From Halopenitus persicus (GTDB taxonomy: Archaea > Halobacteriota > Halobacteria > Halobacteriales > Haloferacaceae): a stretch of 64,000 bases of DNA. Positions 26,300-35,589 of this stretch are shown one piece after another (positions within the stretch are counted from its first letter, which is position 1; each line of letters begins with the position of its first letter). The translations under genes were made by a program, and so were the position numbers. The stretch spans positions 1 to 64,000 of the forward strand of contig NZ_FNPC01000006.1 of the NCBI RefSeq assembly GCF_900107205.1. The letters are read 5' to 3'. Below the pieces are notes generated by a model that ran no database searches, was not told where the DNA came from, and was given only the letters and a program-made list of their open reading frames with translations.

Positions 26300-27544
26300 A
26301 TGGACGTTCGGTTCCTCGGCGGCGCCCGCGAGGTCGGTCGGAGCGCGGTCCTGATCGACGACCGTCTGCTGATCGACCACGGGATGCTCGCCGGAACGCC
26401 CCCGCGGTTCCCGGTGAGCGACGTCGACCCCGACGCGGTCGTGGCGAGCCACGGCCACCTCGACCACGTGGGCGTGATCCCCGCGCTGGTGAGCGGCGAC
26501 GCCCGCCCGCCGATCCACTGGACGCCGCCCACTCGGGAGCTGGCGCTCACGCTCGCGCGGGACACGCTCAAGCTCCACGGCGGCACGTTCCGGTGTCCGT
26601 TCACCGAACTCGACGTCGAGCGGGTCACCCAGGTCTCCCGGACCCACGGCTACCGCGAGCCCTTCAGTGCGGCCGGGTACGAGGTGACCTTCCACGATGC
26701 CGGCCACATTCCCGGGAGCGCGCACGTCCTCGTCGACGACGGCGAGACGCGGCTCCTTTACACGGGCGACTTCCACACCGACGACCAGCGCCTCGTGGCG
26801 GGCACGACGGCGCGCCCGGAAGCGGACGCCGTGATCTGTGAGAGCACGTACGCCGACGTCGAACACGACGATCGGGCCGACGTCGAGGAGCAGTTCGTGC
26901 GGAGCGTCGAGACGACGCTGTGGGAGGGCGGAACGGTCGTCGTTCCGGCGTTCGCGATCGGGCGGACACAGGAAATGATGTTGGTCTGCGAGGCGTACGA
27001 CATCCCCTGTTACGTCGACGGGATGGGGAAGCAGGTCACCGAGATGCTGCGACGCCATCCCGAGTTCGTCCGCGACGAAGAGGCGCTTCGGCGTGCGAAG
27101 TCCCACGCACGGTTCGTCACCGGCCGCGACGGACAGCGCAAGCGCATCGCCGACCAGCCAGCGGCGATCATCACGACAAGCGGGATGCTCTCCGGCGGCC
27201 CCGCGATGACCTACATCCCCGAGATACGGTCGAATCCGGTGAACAAGATCACGATGACCGGCTACCAGGTCGAGGGAACGCCCGGACGGGACCTCGTGGA
27301 GACGGGCAGCGCCGAGATCGACGGACGCGTGATGCCCGTCAGCGCGCAGGTGGAGCAGTACGACTTCTCCGCACACGCCGACCGTCCGGGGCTCCGGGCG
27401 TTCCTCGAGCCGTACCTCGAGGCCGGATCGCGGCTGCTCGTGGTTCACGGGGACCGGTGTTCGGCGTTCGCGGAGTCGCTCCGGGCCGCGGGCGGAAACG
27501 CGAGCGCGCCCGAGGTCGGCGAGACGGTTACGGTCGGGTCCTGA
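26300..27544 (+). CDS. Beta-CASP metallo-beta-lactamase ribonuclease, aCPSF2-like
   Basis: A 414-residue protein. The MBL motif is SHGHLDHVG (H51, H53, D55, H56). HDAGHIPGSAHVL and LYTGDFHTDDQRL give the further metal ligands. The beta-CASP domain spans about residues 190-340 (PAFAIGRTQEMMLV, TTSGMLSGGPAMTYI), and the C-terminal MBL histidines are in QYDFSAHADRPGL and VHGD. It lacks the KH domains of aCPSF1, so it is probably an aCPSF2/RNase J-like RNA-processing nuclease. The ATG at 26300 is preferred to a GTG 21 bases upstream. Confidence 0.9.
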   Translation: MDVRFLGGAREVGRSAVLIDDRLLIDHGMLAGTPPRFPVSDVDPDAVVASHGHLDHVGVIPALVSGDARPPIHWTPPTRELALTLARDTLKLHGGTFRCPFTELDVERVTQVSRTHGYREPFSAAGYEVTFHDAGHIPGSAHVLVDDGETRLLYTGDFHTDDQRLVAGTTARPEADAVICESTYADVEHDDRADVEEQFVRSVETTLWEGGTVVVPAFAIGRTQEMMLVCEAYDIPCYVDGMGKQVTEMLRRHPEFVRDEEALRRAKSHARFVTGRDGQRKRIADQPAAIITTSGMLSGGPAMTYIPEIRSNPVNKITMTGYQVEGTPGRDLVETGSAEIDGRVMPVSAQVEQYDFSAHADRPGLRAFLEPYLEAGSRLLVVHGDRCSAFAESLRAAGGNASAPEVGETVTVGS

Positions 27545-27672
27545 AACGATCGTGGTCGGGTCCCGAGACGGACGCAGTCGAACGAGCGACCCCGATCCGC
27601 GCGCCGTCATCGACCGTCACAGTGTTTGCCAGCGTGCGAGAGTATTTTGGGTGCGGCGGTCCAGGTACCGGT

Positions 27673-28332
27673 ATGACCGACGAGCCAGGCGCGGACCGCC
27701 GTTCCCCGGTCGGGGAGCCGGTCGTCCGGGCCGACCCCGAGATCACCGGCGACCGCGCCGCGGAGGCGATCGGCTTCGACCCCGACGATCCCGAGAGCGT
27801 CGCGGAGGCTGCCGCGGTCGTCAACCGGTTCGCCACCGGCGAGGTCGGCGGCGACGACCACGTGCTGATGCTGCGTGGGGCGGCCGCCTGTGCGGCGCTC
27901 GTTCGCGGCACCGGGTCCTACAAGCGCGCCGCCGAGCGCGCCGGCGACGGGGTGTCGGTCTCGTTCATCCGGAAGTGGGCCCGCGTCCACGACCTCCCGC
28001 AGGCGATCCGCCGCCACGTCGCGCGAGGGGAGATCCCGCCGACCGCGGCCAAGCACATCGCGCGCGTCGGGGGGTCGGACCGCTACCTCCTCGCGTGGGC
28101 CGTCCTCGACGGCGACCTCACCGTCCGCGACGTGCGGTCGATCGCGTCGGACGTCAACGACGGAACGCGGCTGGAGGCGGCGCTGGAGGACCGCGACGTC
28201 AGCCCGGGCCGGATCACGCTCGATCTCCCGGTCGACGCCTACGTCGAACTTCGACGTGACGCATCGATGCGAAACGAGGATCCCGGAACCATCGTCGGCG
28301 CGGCTCTCGATGCGTTCGAACCGGACGCGTGA
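27673..28332 (+). CDS. ParB-like helix-turn-helix protein, haloarchaeal
   Basis: A 219-residue protein. Residues 75-160 (SYKRAAERAGDGVSVSFIRKWARVHDLPQAIRRHVARGEIPPTAAKHIARV) follow the ParB helix-turn-helix pattern: helix-turn-helix, then a conserved helix where the ParB sequence has KLS-GHARALL. There is no ParB N-terminal nuclease-like domain. The C-terminus is alpha/beta. I believe this is the family labelled DUF7119 in some genomes (from memory). A DNA-binding role is inferred. Confidence 0.75.
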   Translation: MTDEPGADRRSPVGEPVVRADPEITGDRAAEAIGFDPDDPESVAEAAAVVNRFATGEVGGDDHVLMLRGAAACAALVRGTGSYKRAAERAGDGVSVSFIRKWARVHDLPQAIRRHVARGEIPPTAAKHIARVGGSDRYLLAWAVLDGDLTVRDVRSIASDVNDGTRLEAALEDRDVSPGRITLDLPVDAYVELRRDASMRNEDPGTIVGAALDAFEPDA

Positions 28333-28371
28333 GCGCGACTTCCGGCTTGGTCGTGTGACGTGACTACGGAA

Positions 28372-28440
28372 GGATGCCGGCAGCTGAGGGCCGAAGGATG
28401 CCGGCAGCTGAGGGCGAAGGAGGCTGGCCGCTGAGGACGG
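28372..28440. repeat. About 23-base tandem repeat, three copies
   Basis: GAAGGATGCCGGCAGCTGAG is repeated twice nearly exactly and a third, diverged copy (GAAGGAGGCTGGCCGCTGAG) follows. It lies between two genes on the same strand. Confidence 0.85.
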
Positions 28441-28539
28441 TGAATTCCGTCCGTGAGCGGCGGGGGGATTCGGGAGCGGACGGGCCGACTCGATGCGGTT
28501 TCCAAAGGTCTTTGGCCGTTGCGATCCTTACTTCGGTCG

Positions 28540-29178
28540 ATGGATGACGCCGTGCGGGCTCGTGAGGCCGCACGCGAGGCGCTGGCTGACGTGGAGCCGA
28601 CGCGCCTCCGTGCGGTCCTCGACGAGAGACTGGTCGACGCCGCCGTGACGCCGGGGGTCCTCGCGATCGTCACCGCGCGAGCGCTGTCGCCCGACCTCGC
28701 CGTCGATCACGTCGAGGAACGCGCCGCCGGCGTCCAGCTGATCTACGAGGGACTCCGTCTCACCCGCCACATCGCCCACGAGGAGCCCTGGCTCACCGCC
28801 GCCGAGGGGGCCGACATCGAGGCCGACCTCGACGTGCTGGCCGCCGACGTGCTCGTCTCGCGCGGCTTCTCGCTGCTCTCCCGGACCGAGGCCGCGGCCG
28901 CCGCCGTCGAGGTCGTGCGCGCGTTCGGCCGCGACCAGACGCTCCGGGAGCGCCCCGACGCCGACGAACTCGCCCTCGACCGGAACCTCGAGGAGGACGT
29001 CTTCGAATTGGCCGTCGTGGCGGGCACGACCGCCGTGGGCGGCGACCCGCCGACCGACCTGCTCGCGTACGCCCGCGAGCTGGCCGCCGACTACGACGGC
29101 GGGTTCCCGCCCGCGGGCCAGGCCCTCTCCGACGGAACCGCCGACCGGATCGCGACCCTCTCCGAGGAGCGCGTCTGA
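28540..29178 (+). CDS. Helical haloarchaeal protein, polyprenyl-synthase-like fold
   Basis: A 212-residue helical protein (MDDAVRAREAAREALADVEPTRLRAVLDERL). The stretch LIYEGLRLTRHIAHEEPW followed by DLDVLAADVLVSRGFSLLSRTEAAAAAVEVVRAFGRDQTLR resembles the helical pattern of polyprenyl synthetases, but the DDxxD motifs are missing, so catalysis is unlikely. I believe it is annotated DUF7114 (from memory). The last chromosomal gene before the tRNA and the integrated element. Confidence 0.7.
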   Translation: MDDAVRAREAAREALADVEPTRLRAVLDERLVDAAVTPGVLAIVTARALSPDLAVDHVEERAAGVQLIYEGLRLTRHIAHEEPWLTAAEGADIEADLDVLAADVLVSRGFSLLSRTEAAAAAVEVVRAFGRDQTLRERPDADELALDRNLEEDVFELAVVAGTTAVGGDPPTDLLAYARELAADYDGGFPPAGQALSDGTADRIATLSEERV

Positions 29179-29305
29179 CCGCGGCGATCGGCGCCGGCGG
29201 CGACGATCCGCGGTGAAACGAAGACCCGTGTGAGGGCGTCGCGGTGGCCGCCCGAATCGAAACGCCTAAAGACGAATCCGGTCAACCGACGTATGCGCAT
29301 CGAGC

Positions 29306-29377
29306 GCCTGGGTAGCTTAGCGGTAAAGCGCGTCCTTGGTAAGGACGAGACCCCGGGTTCAAATCCCGGCCTAGGCT
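29306..29377 (+). tRNA. tRNA-Thr(GGT)
   Basis: A full cloverleaf. The acceptor stem GCCTGGG pairs with CCTAGGC (one G-U). The D arm is GCTTAGCGGTAAAGC. The anticodon stem CGTCC/GGACG carries loop TTGGTAA with anticodon GGT. The T arm is CCGGG/CCCGG with loop TTCAAAT. The discriminator base is T29377; CCA is not encoded. The 3' 14 bases serve as the left attachment site of the adjacent element. Confidence 0.97.
29364..29377 (+). other. attL at the tRNA-Thr 3' end
   Basis: TCCCGGCCTAGGCT, matching 51404-51417 base for base. The direct repeat covers the 3' T-stem, acceptor 3' strand and discriminator, so the tRNA stays intact after integration. Confidence 0.85.
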
Positions 29378-29397
29378 TAAGCCGTTTCCTTCAATTT

Positions 29398-29456
29398 CCC
29401 CTGTTAAAGGGGGCGTTACGTCCAATAATAGTATTCTCAACCCCCATAAAATGGGG
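29398..29456 (+). other. Two small hairpins after the tRNA
   Basis: CCCCT-GTTAA-AGGGG (29398-29412, counted with a 5-base stem) and CCCCAT-AAA-ATGGGG (29442-29456, 6-base stem) lie between the tRNA and the first island gene. AATAATAGTATT (29424-29435) sits between them as a TATA-like box. The hairpins may help end tRNA transcription. Confidence 0.5.
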
Positions 29457-29515
29457 TGTCGCGCGAGTCGCAACTCGGCTCCGCGCGTCAGCGATCGCGA
29501 AGGACGGTGGTCGCA

Positions 29516-31612
29516 GTGAGCGACGCGGGCGAGTTCTTCGACCAGCTCGAGGAAGCTGACGCAGTCACGACCGACGGGGCGGATTCCGTCCAGTCGGCAA
29601 TCAAGCAATCGGAAGTCGATCGTGCTCGACCACGCCGGGAAACCAACTCCAGCCCCTCGTCTCGACGACCACGTCGCTCCCTCACTCCGGAATACGTTGC
29701 TCGCTGTCGGTTCTGCCGGTGTAAATTCACGGCGGCTTCGCTCGCGCGGTATCACGAAGGGCGCTGTGACGCCGAGCCGGTCTCACAGTGCCGCTACTGC
29801 GAGGCGGAGCACACTCCGGATGATGACCCGGAACGGCACCTCGACGCCTGTGAGGCATACCAGAGCATCCTGCAACAGGAACACGACCAGGGCGAGACGG
29901 ACGACACAGTGGAGGAAGCGGAGGACGAGTCGTTTGCACGGCTGTTCATCGACCCACAGCCTCACGAATTCCACGCGTATCTCAAATGGGACTGTTCCTC
30001 CCTCGAAAACCCGTTACGGTCGTACTTCGGGCTTCGGTCGCTTCAGGGAGAACATAATTTCGAGGATCACGGGCGATTGCGAACGTCGATGGAGCTCGGC
30101 GACGACACGTGGGCCGTCGAATTCGGATTCAAGCCATCCGGGATTGCGCCCCGTGACAGGCCGGATTTCCAGCTGGACGAGGTGAGGGAGTACCTCATCT
30201 ACGTGTATCCGGATGCATACTCGTCGTGGGCGGATGCGAAAGACGAGGCGCGTCAGCGGGCGTACTTCCGTATCTCTCCTCGGTGGCCCGATATGAGTTC
30301 CAAAGACGGGTTGAAATCGATGTCGAACCCGGACATCGAAGGATACGACGTCGAGATGGAAGGGTCCTACTGGGAGTTCAAGCAGTATCCGGAGGTCTTC
30401 CAACGGGCACTCGACACACTCGCTGACCGCCAGGGCTTTCGATTCAATAGCCCCACGTACATCCATCCGGAGGATTTCAACCCCCGAACCATCCATTCCT
30501 CATCAAATATCGTCGATGGGGAGTACTACGTGCGTGTCAAAATCGGAGAGACAGACGTGGTAATCGCCTACGATGGAACGCTTCATCGGATCTCGCTACT
30601 GCTGTCCGGTGACCGGCAAGGGTATGCGAAGACGGTCCGCGACGACCGGGAATGTCCGGGATACTACCATACGGCCACGATCGACGCTCGACGTGCGAGT
30701 GAACTCATCGGGTCACACGAACTCCCGAAGGAATTCAAGCACTACCATATGCGGAACCCCGACGCGGTCAAAGGAACCAAGCTTGAACACCCGAAGATCG
30801 GGGTCTCGTTCCAGAATTCGATCCACGACGGGACGCTGTACTGGGACGACCTGGACAAGCTGGAGACCGAGTTGGATGAAGCACTGCTGAACGTCCTGGA
30901 GTGGTCGGACATCCCGACGCGGCCGGACGACCACTACTTCGTCGAGGACGACTACTTCACCGTCACGGGGTCTCGACGCTGGCGGAAACTGCTACCGGAG
31001 CGTCTCCCCCGCATTGAGTCCAAGCAGGACGACCAGATCTTTGCGACCGCGAGCCAGATGAACGCGACCGATGCGGAGCTCGTCGATACACTGTTGACCG
31101 ACGGTGGAACAACGTCGCCCGCGGATTTGGCGGACTCCATCGGCGTGCATCTCGATACGGTCTACCGGGCTCTCAAGCGTCTTAGGCCACTCGTCGACCA
31201 CACCTACGGGGAAGTCCAACTCGGCTCGAAGTACATTGCGCAGGAACTGACAGGCTATATCGACCAGGTCTCCGAGAGCATCCAACGCGGGTGGGAGAAC
31301 GCCCTCGATGGACTCACGCGAGCGGAATCGTTCGGAGACGATGCTGACCCGTGGAGCCGGTGGCTCGACCAATATGGCGGAACGATAACCGCGACGGAGG
31401 GTGCTGATCCGGACGAGCTCGAGGTCGGGTTCCAGCCGGAAAGCATCGAAGACGCACGCGAACTCCTCCGCCAGGGTGCAAGACGATGGGCGGAGGTGAC
31501 CGGAAATCCGCTGCGTCAATTCGGATTCGAGTTTGCGCCGGTAGTCACGTGCGTCGACGGCACCTGTTACGCACCAAAGCGCTTCGCTGACGCGCTCGGA
31601 ACCCCCAGCTAG
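29516..31612 (+). CDS. Large island protein with zinc fingers and C-terminal HTH
   Basis: About 698 residues from the GTG at 29516. Two N-terminal C2HC-like fingers are visible (CRFCRCKFTAASLARYHEGRC and CRYCEAEHTPDDDPERHLDAC). A long central domain begins near PHEFHAYLKWDCSSLENPLRSYFGL, and a winged helix lies at TTSPADLADSIGVHLDTVYRALKRL. The family recurs in haloarchaeal plasmids and proviruses; I recall it as DUF7845 but cannot confirm. An upstream in-frame GTG at 29456 has better TATA spacing, but its 20 extra residues are basic and the region forms a hairpin. Confidence 0.75.
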   Translation: MSDAGEFFDQLEEADAVTTDGADSVQSAIKQSEVDRARPRRETNSSPSSRRPRRSLTPEYVARCRFCRCKFTAASLARYHEGRCDAEPVSQCRYCEAEHTPDDDPERHLDACEAYQSILQQEHDQGETDDTVEEAEDESFARLFIDPQPHEFHAYLKWDCSSLENPLRSYFGLRSLQGEHNFEDHGRLRTSMELGDDTWAVEFGFKPSGIAPRDRPDFQLDEVREYLIYVYPDAYSSWADAKDEARQRAYFRISPRWPDMSSKDGLKSMSNPDIEGYDVEMEGSYWEFKQYPEVFQRALDTLADRQGFRFNSPTYIHPEDFNPRTIHSSSNIVDGEYYVRVKIGETDVVIAYDGTLHRISLLLSGDRQGYAKTVRDDRECPGYYHTATIDARRASELIGSHELPKEFKHYHMRNPDAVKGTKLEHPKIGVSFQNSIHDGTLYWDDLDKLETELDEALLNVLEWSDIPTRPDDHYFVEDDYFTVTGSRRWRKLLPERLPRIESKQDDQIFATASQMNATDAELVDTLLTDGGTTSPADLADSIGVHLDTVYRALKRLRPLVDHTYGEVQLGSKYIAQELTGYIDQVSESIQRGWENALDGLTRAESFGDDADPWSRWLDQYGGTITATEGADPDELEVGFQPESIEDARELLRQGARRWAEVTGNPLRQFGFEFAPVVTCVDGTCYAPKRFADALGTPS

Positions 31613-31989
31613 CACGCCGACTCTTGAGAGGCATCACTATCCATCCGGCCGTTTATCGGCGTTTCTTGCCCCTTCTTTGGTCCGATTCGGAGTTCATCGG
31701 TGACCAATCGAACGTGAACACAGCCGCAACGGAGAAGGTTAGTTGCAATTTCGGCGGGGGGCACCGAATTCCCTCTTAGAGGTGTGGCTAAGGAGCCACG
31801 GAAAGAAACCACTGCCTCGCTTCGCTCGGCAGATTCCAGCAGAAACAGGGGTTGTCGGCGCGCCTGACTCGGCGCGCCTCGTTCATTCCCGAGCAACTAT
31901 CAAGGACTCTCCCTAGAACAATGGCGCTTACGTGAAAACCGCGGTATACGAACCGCGGCTACACGGCCGGTACCTCACGCCCTCAACCG
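31613..31989. other. Spacer with no gene seen
   Basis: 377 bases. It holds GGCGCGCCTGACTCGGCGCGCC (31857-31878), an 8-base perfect stem, and a direct pair of ACCGCGG separated by 7 bases (about 31939-31960). An open frame on the minus strand (95 codons) has a biased composition and no support. Confidence 0.6.
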
Positions 31990-32379
31990 TTACGCGGAAG
32001 CGTAGCTGACCTTGCGGTTGCCGAGGGGGTAGGTGTCAGTCGCCAGTTCATCCCTGATGAACGAGCGGATCTCGTCAGCCGACTTGGAATGGACCTCCGA
32101 CACACGATCGGGGGCTACGCTCGTCACGATCTCGAGGAGGCTGTCGCGGTCCTCAGGGAGTACCACCGGACTATCCAGCCCGGGGATATCGTGCCCGACG
32201 ATATACCGGCCCTGCTCGCGTCGGAGCACGTCGTATTCCCACATCACCCTACACCTCTTGGTGACGTAGTTTTGGCTGTAGTCGGTCTCCTGCGAGATTT
32301 CGGCAGGACGAGCCGCGTAGTCGATGCTTTTCAGGAACGTAACGATCTCGTCGTCTGCGGGCTTCTTGTCGTATCCCAT
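31990..32379 (-). CDS. Winged-helix DNA-binding protein
   Basis: A 129-residue protein, MGYDKKPADDEIVTFLKSIDYAARPAEISQETDYSQNYVTKRCRVM, with a clear winged helix in residues 10-65 and an alpha-helical C-terminus (SADEIRSFIRDELATD). Such small wHTH proteins are typical of haloarchaeal viruses and plasmids and act as regulators. It is convergent with the large protein at 29516. Upstream sequence CATTTAAATTG offers a TATA-like box very near the start. Confidence 0.8.
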   Translation of the reverse strand: MGYDKKPADDEIVTFLKSIDYAARPAEISQETDYSQNYVTKRCRVMWEYDVLRREQGRYIVGHDIPGLDSPVVLPEDRDSLLEIVTSVAPDRVSEVHSKSADEIRSFIRDELATDTYPLGNRKVSYASA

Positions 32380-32981
32380 TTAAATTGTGAGTGTGCCAAG
32401 AAGTTCCCTCGGTGAAAGTTAAGCCTAAGATGGAGGGCCGATATGCTCCTCTTGAGGCAACCCCACCACAGGGATGAATCGGTCATCCCTGTTGGCACGT
32501 AAAGGGGTGACCTCGACTGACAACCGGGACACCTGTCTGCTTGGCTGGCGGTGGGTGTCCCGACGACGGTTCTCCGATTGTGTCGGCCGTTCATGAGTTT
32601 ACTTCACACGAGTATGTGAGGCACTGGCGCATAAAAATGGTTTCGGGGGTGGAGCGAAAGTGGAATGTAACAGCAAAAACGCAGTACTGAAGCGGTTTTT
32701 ATCTCGAAATACGGCGGTTGAGAAAGATCAAATTAGACCAGATCTCACCTATGAATGTTGGGATATCGATCGTCCTTAGATCTGTCAGAGTAGCAGATAT
32801 TGACGATCAGTTAGTGTAATTAATGAGGGTGTCGTAGAACGGTTTCCTCATCTTGTTGAGCTACCCGTGAATCGGTAAGTACAGGGGAATAATGTAACGC
32901 GACGTCTAGCAATGGCTCCGCGGAGTGGTAGGAAACCCGTACAAGATACAGAGGTGGATTCGTCGTTAGATACGCGCTATT
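32380..32981. other. 602-base noncoding spacer with hairpin
   Basis: AT-richer than the core. The clearest element is a perfect 9-base stem, CAGGGATGA-ATCGG-TCATCCCTG (32469-32491). A partial inverted repeat CACACGAGTATGTG lies at about 32606-32620. No convincing frame of any length was found. The spacer could hold control sequences for the divergent winged-helix gene or an end of a lost module. Confidence 0.6.
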
Positions 32982-34145
32982 CTACTCGTTTTCCCCGCCG
33001 TCTTCCTCGTCGTCGTGTTCCGAATCCCACTCGCCTAGCCGAGTCTGCTGGGGCTGGAAGTCAGATTTGACGTCTTCGAACGCCCGCTCCTTCCACTTTA
33101 CTTCGGTCTTATGCTCGAGATACTTGTCCTCGGCAGCTTGTTTCGCCGCTTTGATCGACTGTCCCTGAAACAGGATCCGGTAGTCCCGGGACGAGTTCAG
33201 GCGGTCAGGTTCGCTCGTAAGGAAGCCGACATCGCGGCCTGTCTCGAGAAGCGAGTCCACCCGTTGCTCAACCAGCTTGTCGCGGACATCTCCGGTGAAC
33301 CCAACTTGCAGCTCATCGTCGAACGCGTCGTAGAACCCGCTCCGGCTGAACTCAAACGGATGTGGATCCTCCTCCTTTCGCTTCGTATTTATCAGCCGCT
33401 CAGCGAGCGCCTTGAGTTGCGTGAGCGGATGATCGCTGAACGTAAATTCGATAGGATTCTCCACCTTGCCAGCATCCATCGAGTCGTTTACCTCGCCGGC
33501 GAGACGCTGATCGCGGACATTGCCGTGTACTTGCACGATCTGCTGGTCACCCAGATCATACCCCCAGAAAGCGTAATTCGGCGGAATGTCTAAGTCGTTG
33601 TCAATTCGGTCGTAGTCCATTGACACGATCTGAGTCAGCTTCCCGCAGACGACGTATTGCTCGAAGACGATTTCGTCGACGCCGAGCTGGTCACGGAGCA
33701 CTTCGCGATACTTGTCGGTGCCAACCACTTCCTCGATTTGCTCCAGCTTCTTTGCCCAGTCTCGACCAGCAGCACCTCCCGACTTGCACTCCACGATACA
33801 GACCTTCGCGGATCCATCGTCCTCCTTTGCGAGAATAACGTCTCCGTTTTTGACTTCCTCTTCCCCGACTTCCACCGAGTTTTGCTCTTCCAGCGGTTCC
33901 GTGAACGCGAACCGGTACCCGGTCTCATACCCGTCAGCTATCGGCTTGTGATGGAATGCCGACGCGATAGCAGTGACGATCTCAAGGTGTTCTTCCTCGC
34001 GCTCGTACGTCGTGTCAAGTTCGTCGTAGATCGCGTTCTCATCGAGTTCGTCGTAGGCGTCGTTGTACTGCTCATCGAACCTGTCCCGGTCTTCTTGGTG
34101 GAGCCGAGAACGGTAGTCCTCGATTCGATCGTCGATCCGGGACAT
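32982..34145 (-). CDS. PD-(D/E)XK nuclease-like protein
   Basis: A 387-residue acidic protein. D102 in NGDVILAKEDD and E119-x-K121 in VCIVECKSGGAAGRDWAKKLEQIEEVVG give a PD-(D/E)XK pattern, as in restriction-like endonucleases. A helical N-terminus (residues 1-60) precedes it, and the C-terminal 250 residues include RSGFYDAFDDELQVGFTGDVRDKLVEQ. It starts 6 bases after the stop of the 383-residue gene, so the two are surely co-translated. It lies downstream of a type IIG-like methylase gene. Family not recognised; a defence nuclease role is inferred. Confidence 0.75.
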   Translation of the reverse strand: MSRIDDRIEDYRSRLHQEDRDRFDEQYNDAYDELDENAIYDELDTTYEREEEHLEIVTAIASAFHHKPIADGYETGYRFAFTEPLEEQNSVEVGEEEVKNGDVILAKEDDGSAKVCIVECKSGGAAGRDWAKKLEQIEEVVGTDKYREVLRDQLGVDEIVFEQYVVCGKLTQIVSMDYDRIDNDLDIPPNYAFWGYDLGDQQIVQVHGNVRDQRLAGEVNDSMDAGKVENPIEFTFSDHPLTQLKALAERLINTKRKEEDPHPFEFSRSGFYDAFDDELQVGFTGDVRDKLVEQRVDSLLETGRDVGFLTSEPDRLNSSRDYRILFQGQSIKAAKQAAEDKYLEHKTEVKWKERAFEDVKSDFQPQQTRLGEWDSEHDDEEDGGENE

Positions 34146-34151
34146 TCTGCG

Positions 34152-35303
34152 TCAGGAGACCCGCGTCGGACGGGCGTTGGCGTCGATCTGATCGGAGATG
34201 AACTCAAAGAGGCGGATCGACTGGTCGATCCCCGTGTCTTCACGTGGGTAAATTCGAATCGCGTCCTCGTGCGTACGGAGAACTGTCTTCCCGTACGATC
34301 GCTCATCGATGAGTTCCGCCTTCAGGTGTGGGGAGGACCGTTCAACGAGTTGCTGTTGCTGGAGGCTTTCCCCGTCAAAGTTGACGTCCGGGGGTTCGGG
34401 TTCTTCGGAGAAGGAGATGTCCAGTTCACCGATGTTGAATTCCCACTCTTGAATCTCCTCTTCCAGCCGCTCAATGTCTGCTTGCGTCACTGCGGACTCA
34501 AGCTGGACAGCCCACGGGTGACTCTCTGGGATCGTTTGCCCGCTTGCAAACTTGTTCTTCGTCCGCTTGAAGCCAGAGGTATCGATCGCATCCTTCACTT
34601 CCTTTAGCCGCTCGATCGAATCCTGAATCACTGAGAGAACTTCCGGCAGACCGCCGTTCTTGATCGTAAACACGCCACGTGTCGTCACGCGGAACTTGAA
34701 CTCGTTCGATTTCTGGAACTTCAGGTTCGTCGGGAGAACTCCGTACTCGTACTTGATCTCGTTGAACGTTTCCAGTCCATCCTTGCCATAGTACTGGAAA
34801 GTACGCTCAAAGCGTGGTCGGCGCTTCGCGGATATTTCCGAATGTTGGCTACGCGACGCGGTGAAATACGGCATAAGCACGTCCGAGTAGCGGTTCACGA
34901 TCCGCTGTCGCAGGTTCTCCATCTGCGTCTTGGAGATCCACATCCGCCCGATCTTCCGTTCGCTCTTCAGGTAGGCGTCGATGGATTCCGGCATATCCTC
35001 GGTCTTTCGCCCTGTCGTGAACCAGATCGGAAACTCATCGCTTAGGAAGACGTAGTACGGAACGTCCAACGCTTTCGCGTTCAGCAGAAGGAGATTACCG
35101 TGGCGCTCTTCGATGTGGAAATGCGACTGCGTGGATTCGACTAGTTCTTCCGACGAGTCGAAGTCGCAGATGGAACCGATGACGCTCAGATCGCCGTCAA
35201 TCTCGGAGAGGGTTGCCGTCTCCTTGATGTGCTCTGTGACCTCCTCAAGGGAGTAGAAATCCCTGTCGCCCGCGTTCAGGAAGTCAAAGTCGCTGTTGGG
35301 CAT
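34152..35303 (-). CDS. Island protein of unknown family, coupled to a nuclease
   Basis: A 383-residue protein with no domain I recognise. It begins MPNSDFDFLNAGDRDFYSLEEVTEHIKETATLSEID. A beta-rich middle includes NLLLLNAKALDVPYYVFLSDEFPIWFTTGRKTEDMP, then RMWISKTQMENLRQRIVNRYSDVLMPYFTASRSQHSEIS, and a short coiled coil DIERLEEEIQEWEFNIGELD near residue 280. There are no membrane segments. Its own promoter and a palindrome lie upstream. Co-operonic with the PD-(D/E)XK protein; a sensor or adaptor role is possible but only inferred. Confidence 0.75.
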   Translation of the reverse strand: MPNSDFDFLNAGDRDFYSLEEVTEHIKETATLSEIDGDLSVIGSICDFDSSEELVESTQSHFHIEERHGNLLLLNAKALDVPYYVFLSDEFPIWFTTGRKTEDMPESIDAYLKSERKIGRMWISKTQMENLRQRIVNRYSDVLMPYFTASRSQHSEISAKRRPRFERTFQYYGKDGLETFNEIKYEYGVLPTNLKFQKSNEFKFRVTTRGVFTIKNGGLPEVLSVIQDSIERLKEVKDAIDTSGFKRTKNKFASGQTIPESHPWAVQLESAVTQADIERLEEEIQEWEFNIGELDISFSEEPEPPDVNFDGESLQQQQLVERSSPHLKAELIDERSYGKTVLRTHEDAIRIYPREDTGIDQSIRLFEFISDQIDANARPTRVS

Positions 35304-35322
35304 TAGAGGTCACTTCTTTCGC

Positions 35323-35354
35323 TTGAAACACTTTCAACGGAGGAAATATAAAAC
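35323..35354 (-). promoter_or_regulatory. Promoter and operator-like palindrome of the two-gene unit
   Basis: On the minus strand TTTTATATTTCC (35343-35354) is a good TATA box about 40-50 bases before the ATG at 35303. Between it and the start lies a perfect inverted repeat, TTGAAA-GTG-TTTCAA (35323-35337), placed where a repressor would block transcription. Confidence 0.6.
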
Positions 35355-35589
35355 CACCCGGATTTTTGACTCTGTGAACTCTCCCCCTCAAACTGGGATA
35401 CGAGCCTGAAGGATCAGTTCCGGCCATCTCTCCGGGAAGTCGCTCCACCGCCACCCCATCTTTTCGTGCTCAGTACGCATCCATCTTACACGACGGTACG
35501 AACATCATATGTAGTGGGTGGGAAGTTCGGATCGTAATCGTGTGATCTCTCAGCTATCAGCGTAGGCGACGTGGTCGCCGACCTCGCAG

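Noticed and set aside
29456-29515. Upstream GTG start for the first island gene
   Set aside because: It has better TATA spacing but adds a basic 20-residue prefix and overlaps a hairpin; kept as an alternative only.
31609-31896. 95-codon minus-strand frame after the first island gene
   Set aside because: Composition is not halophile-like, there is no promoter, and it crosses a strong 8-base hairpin.
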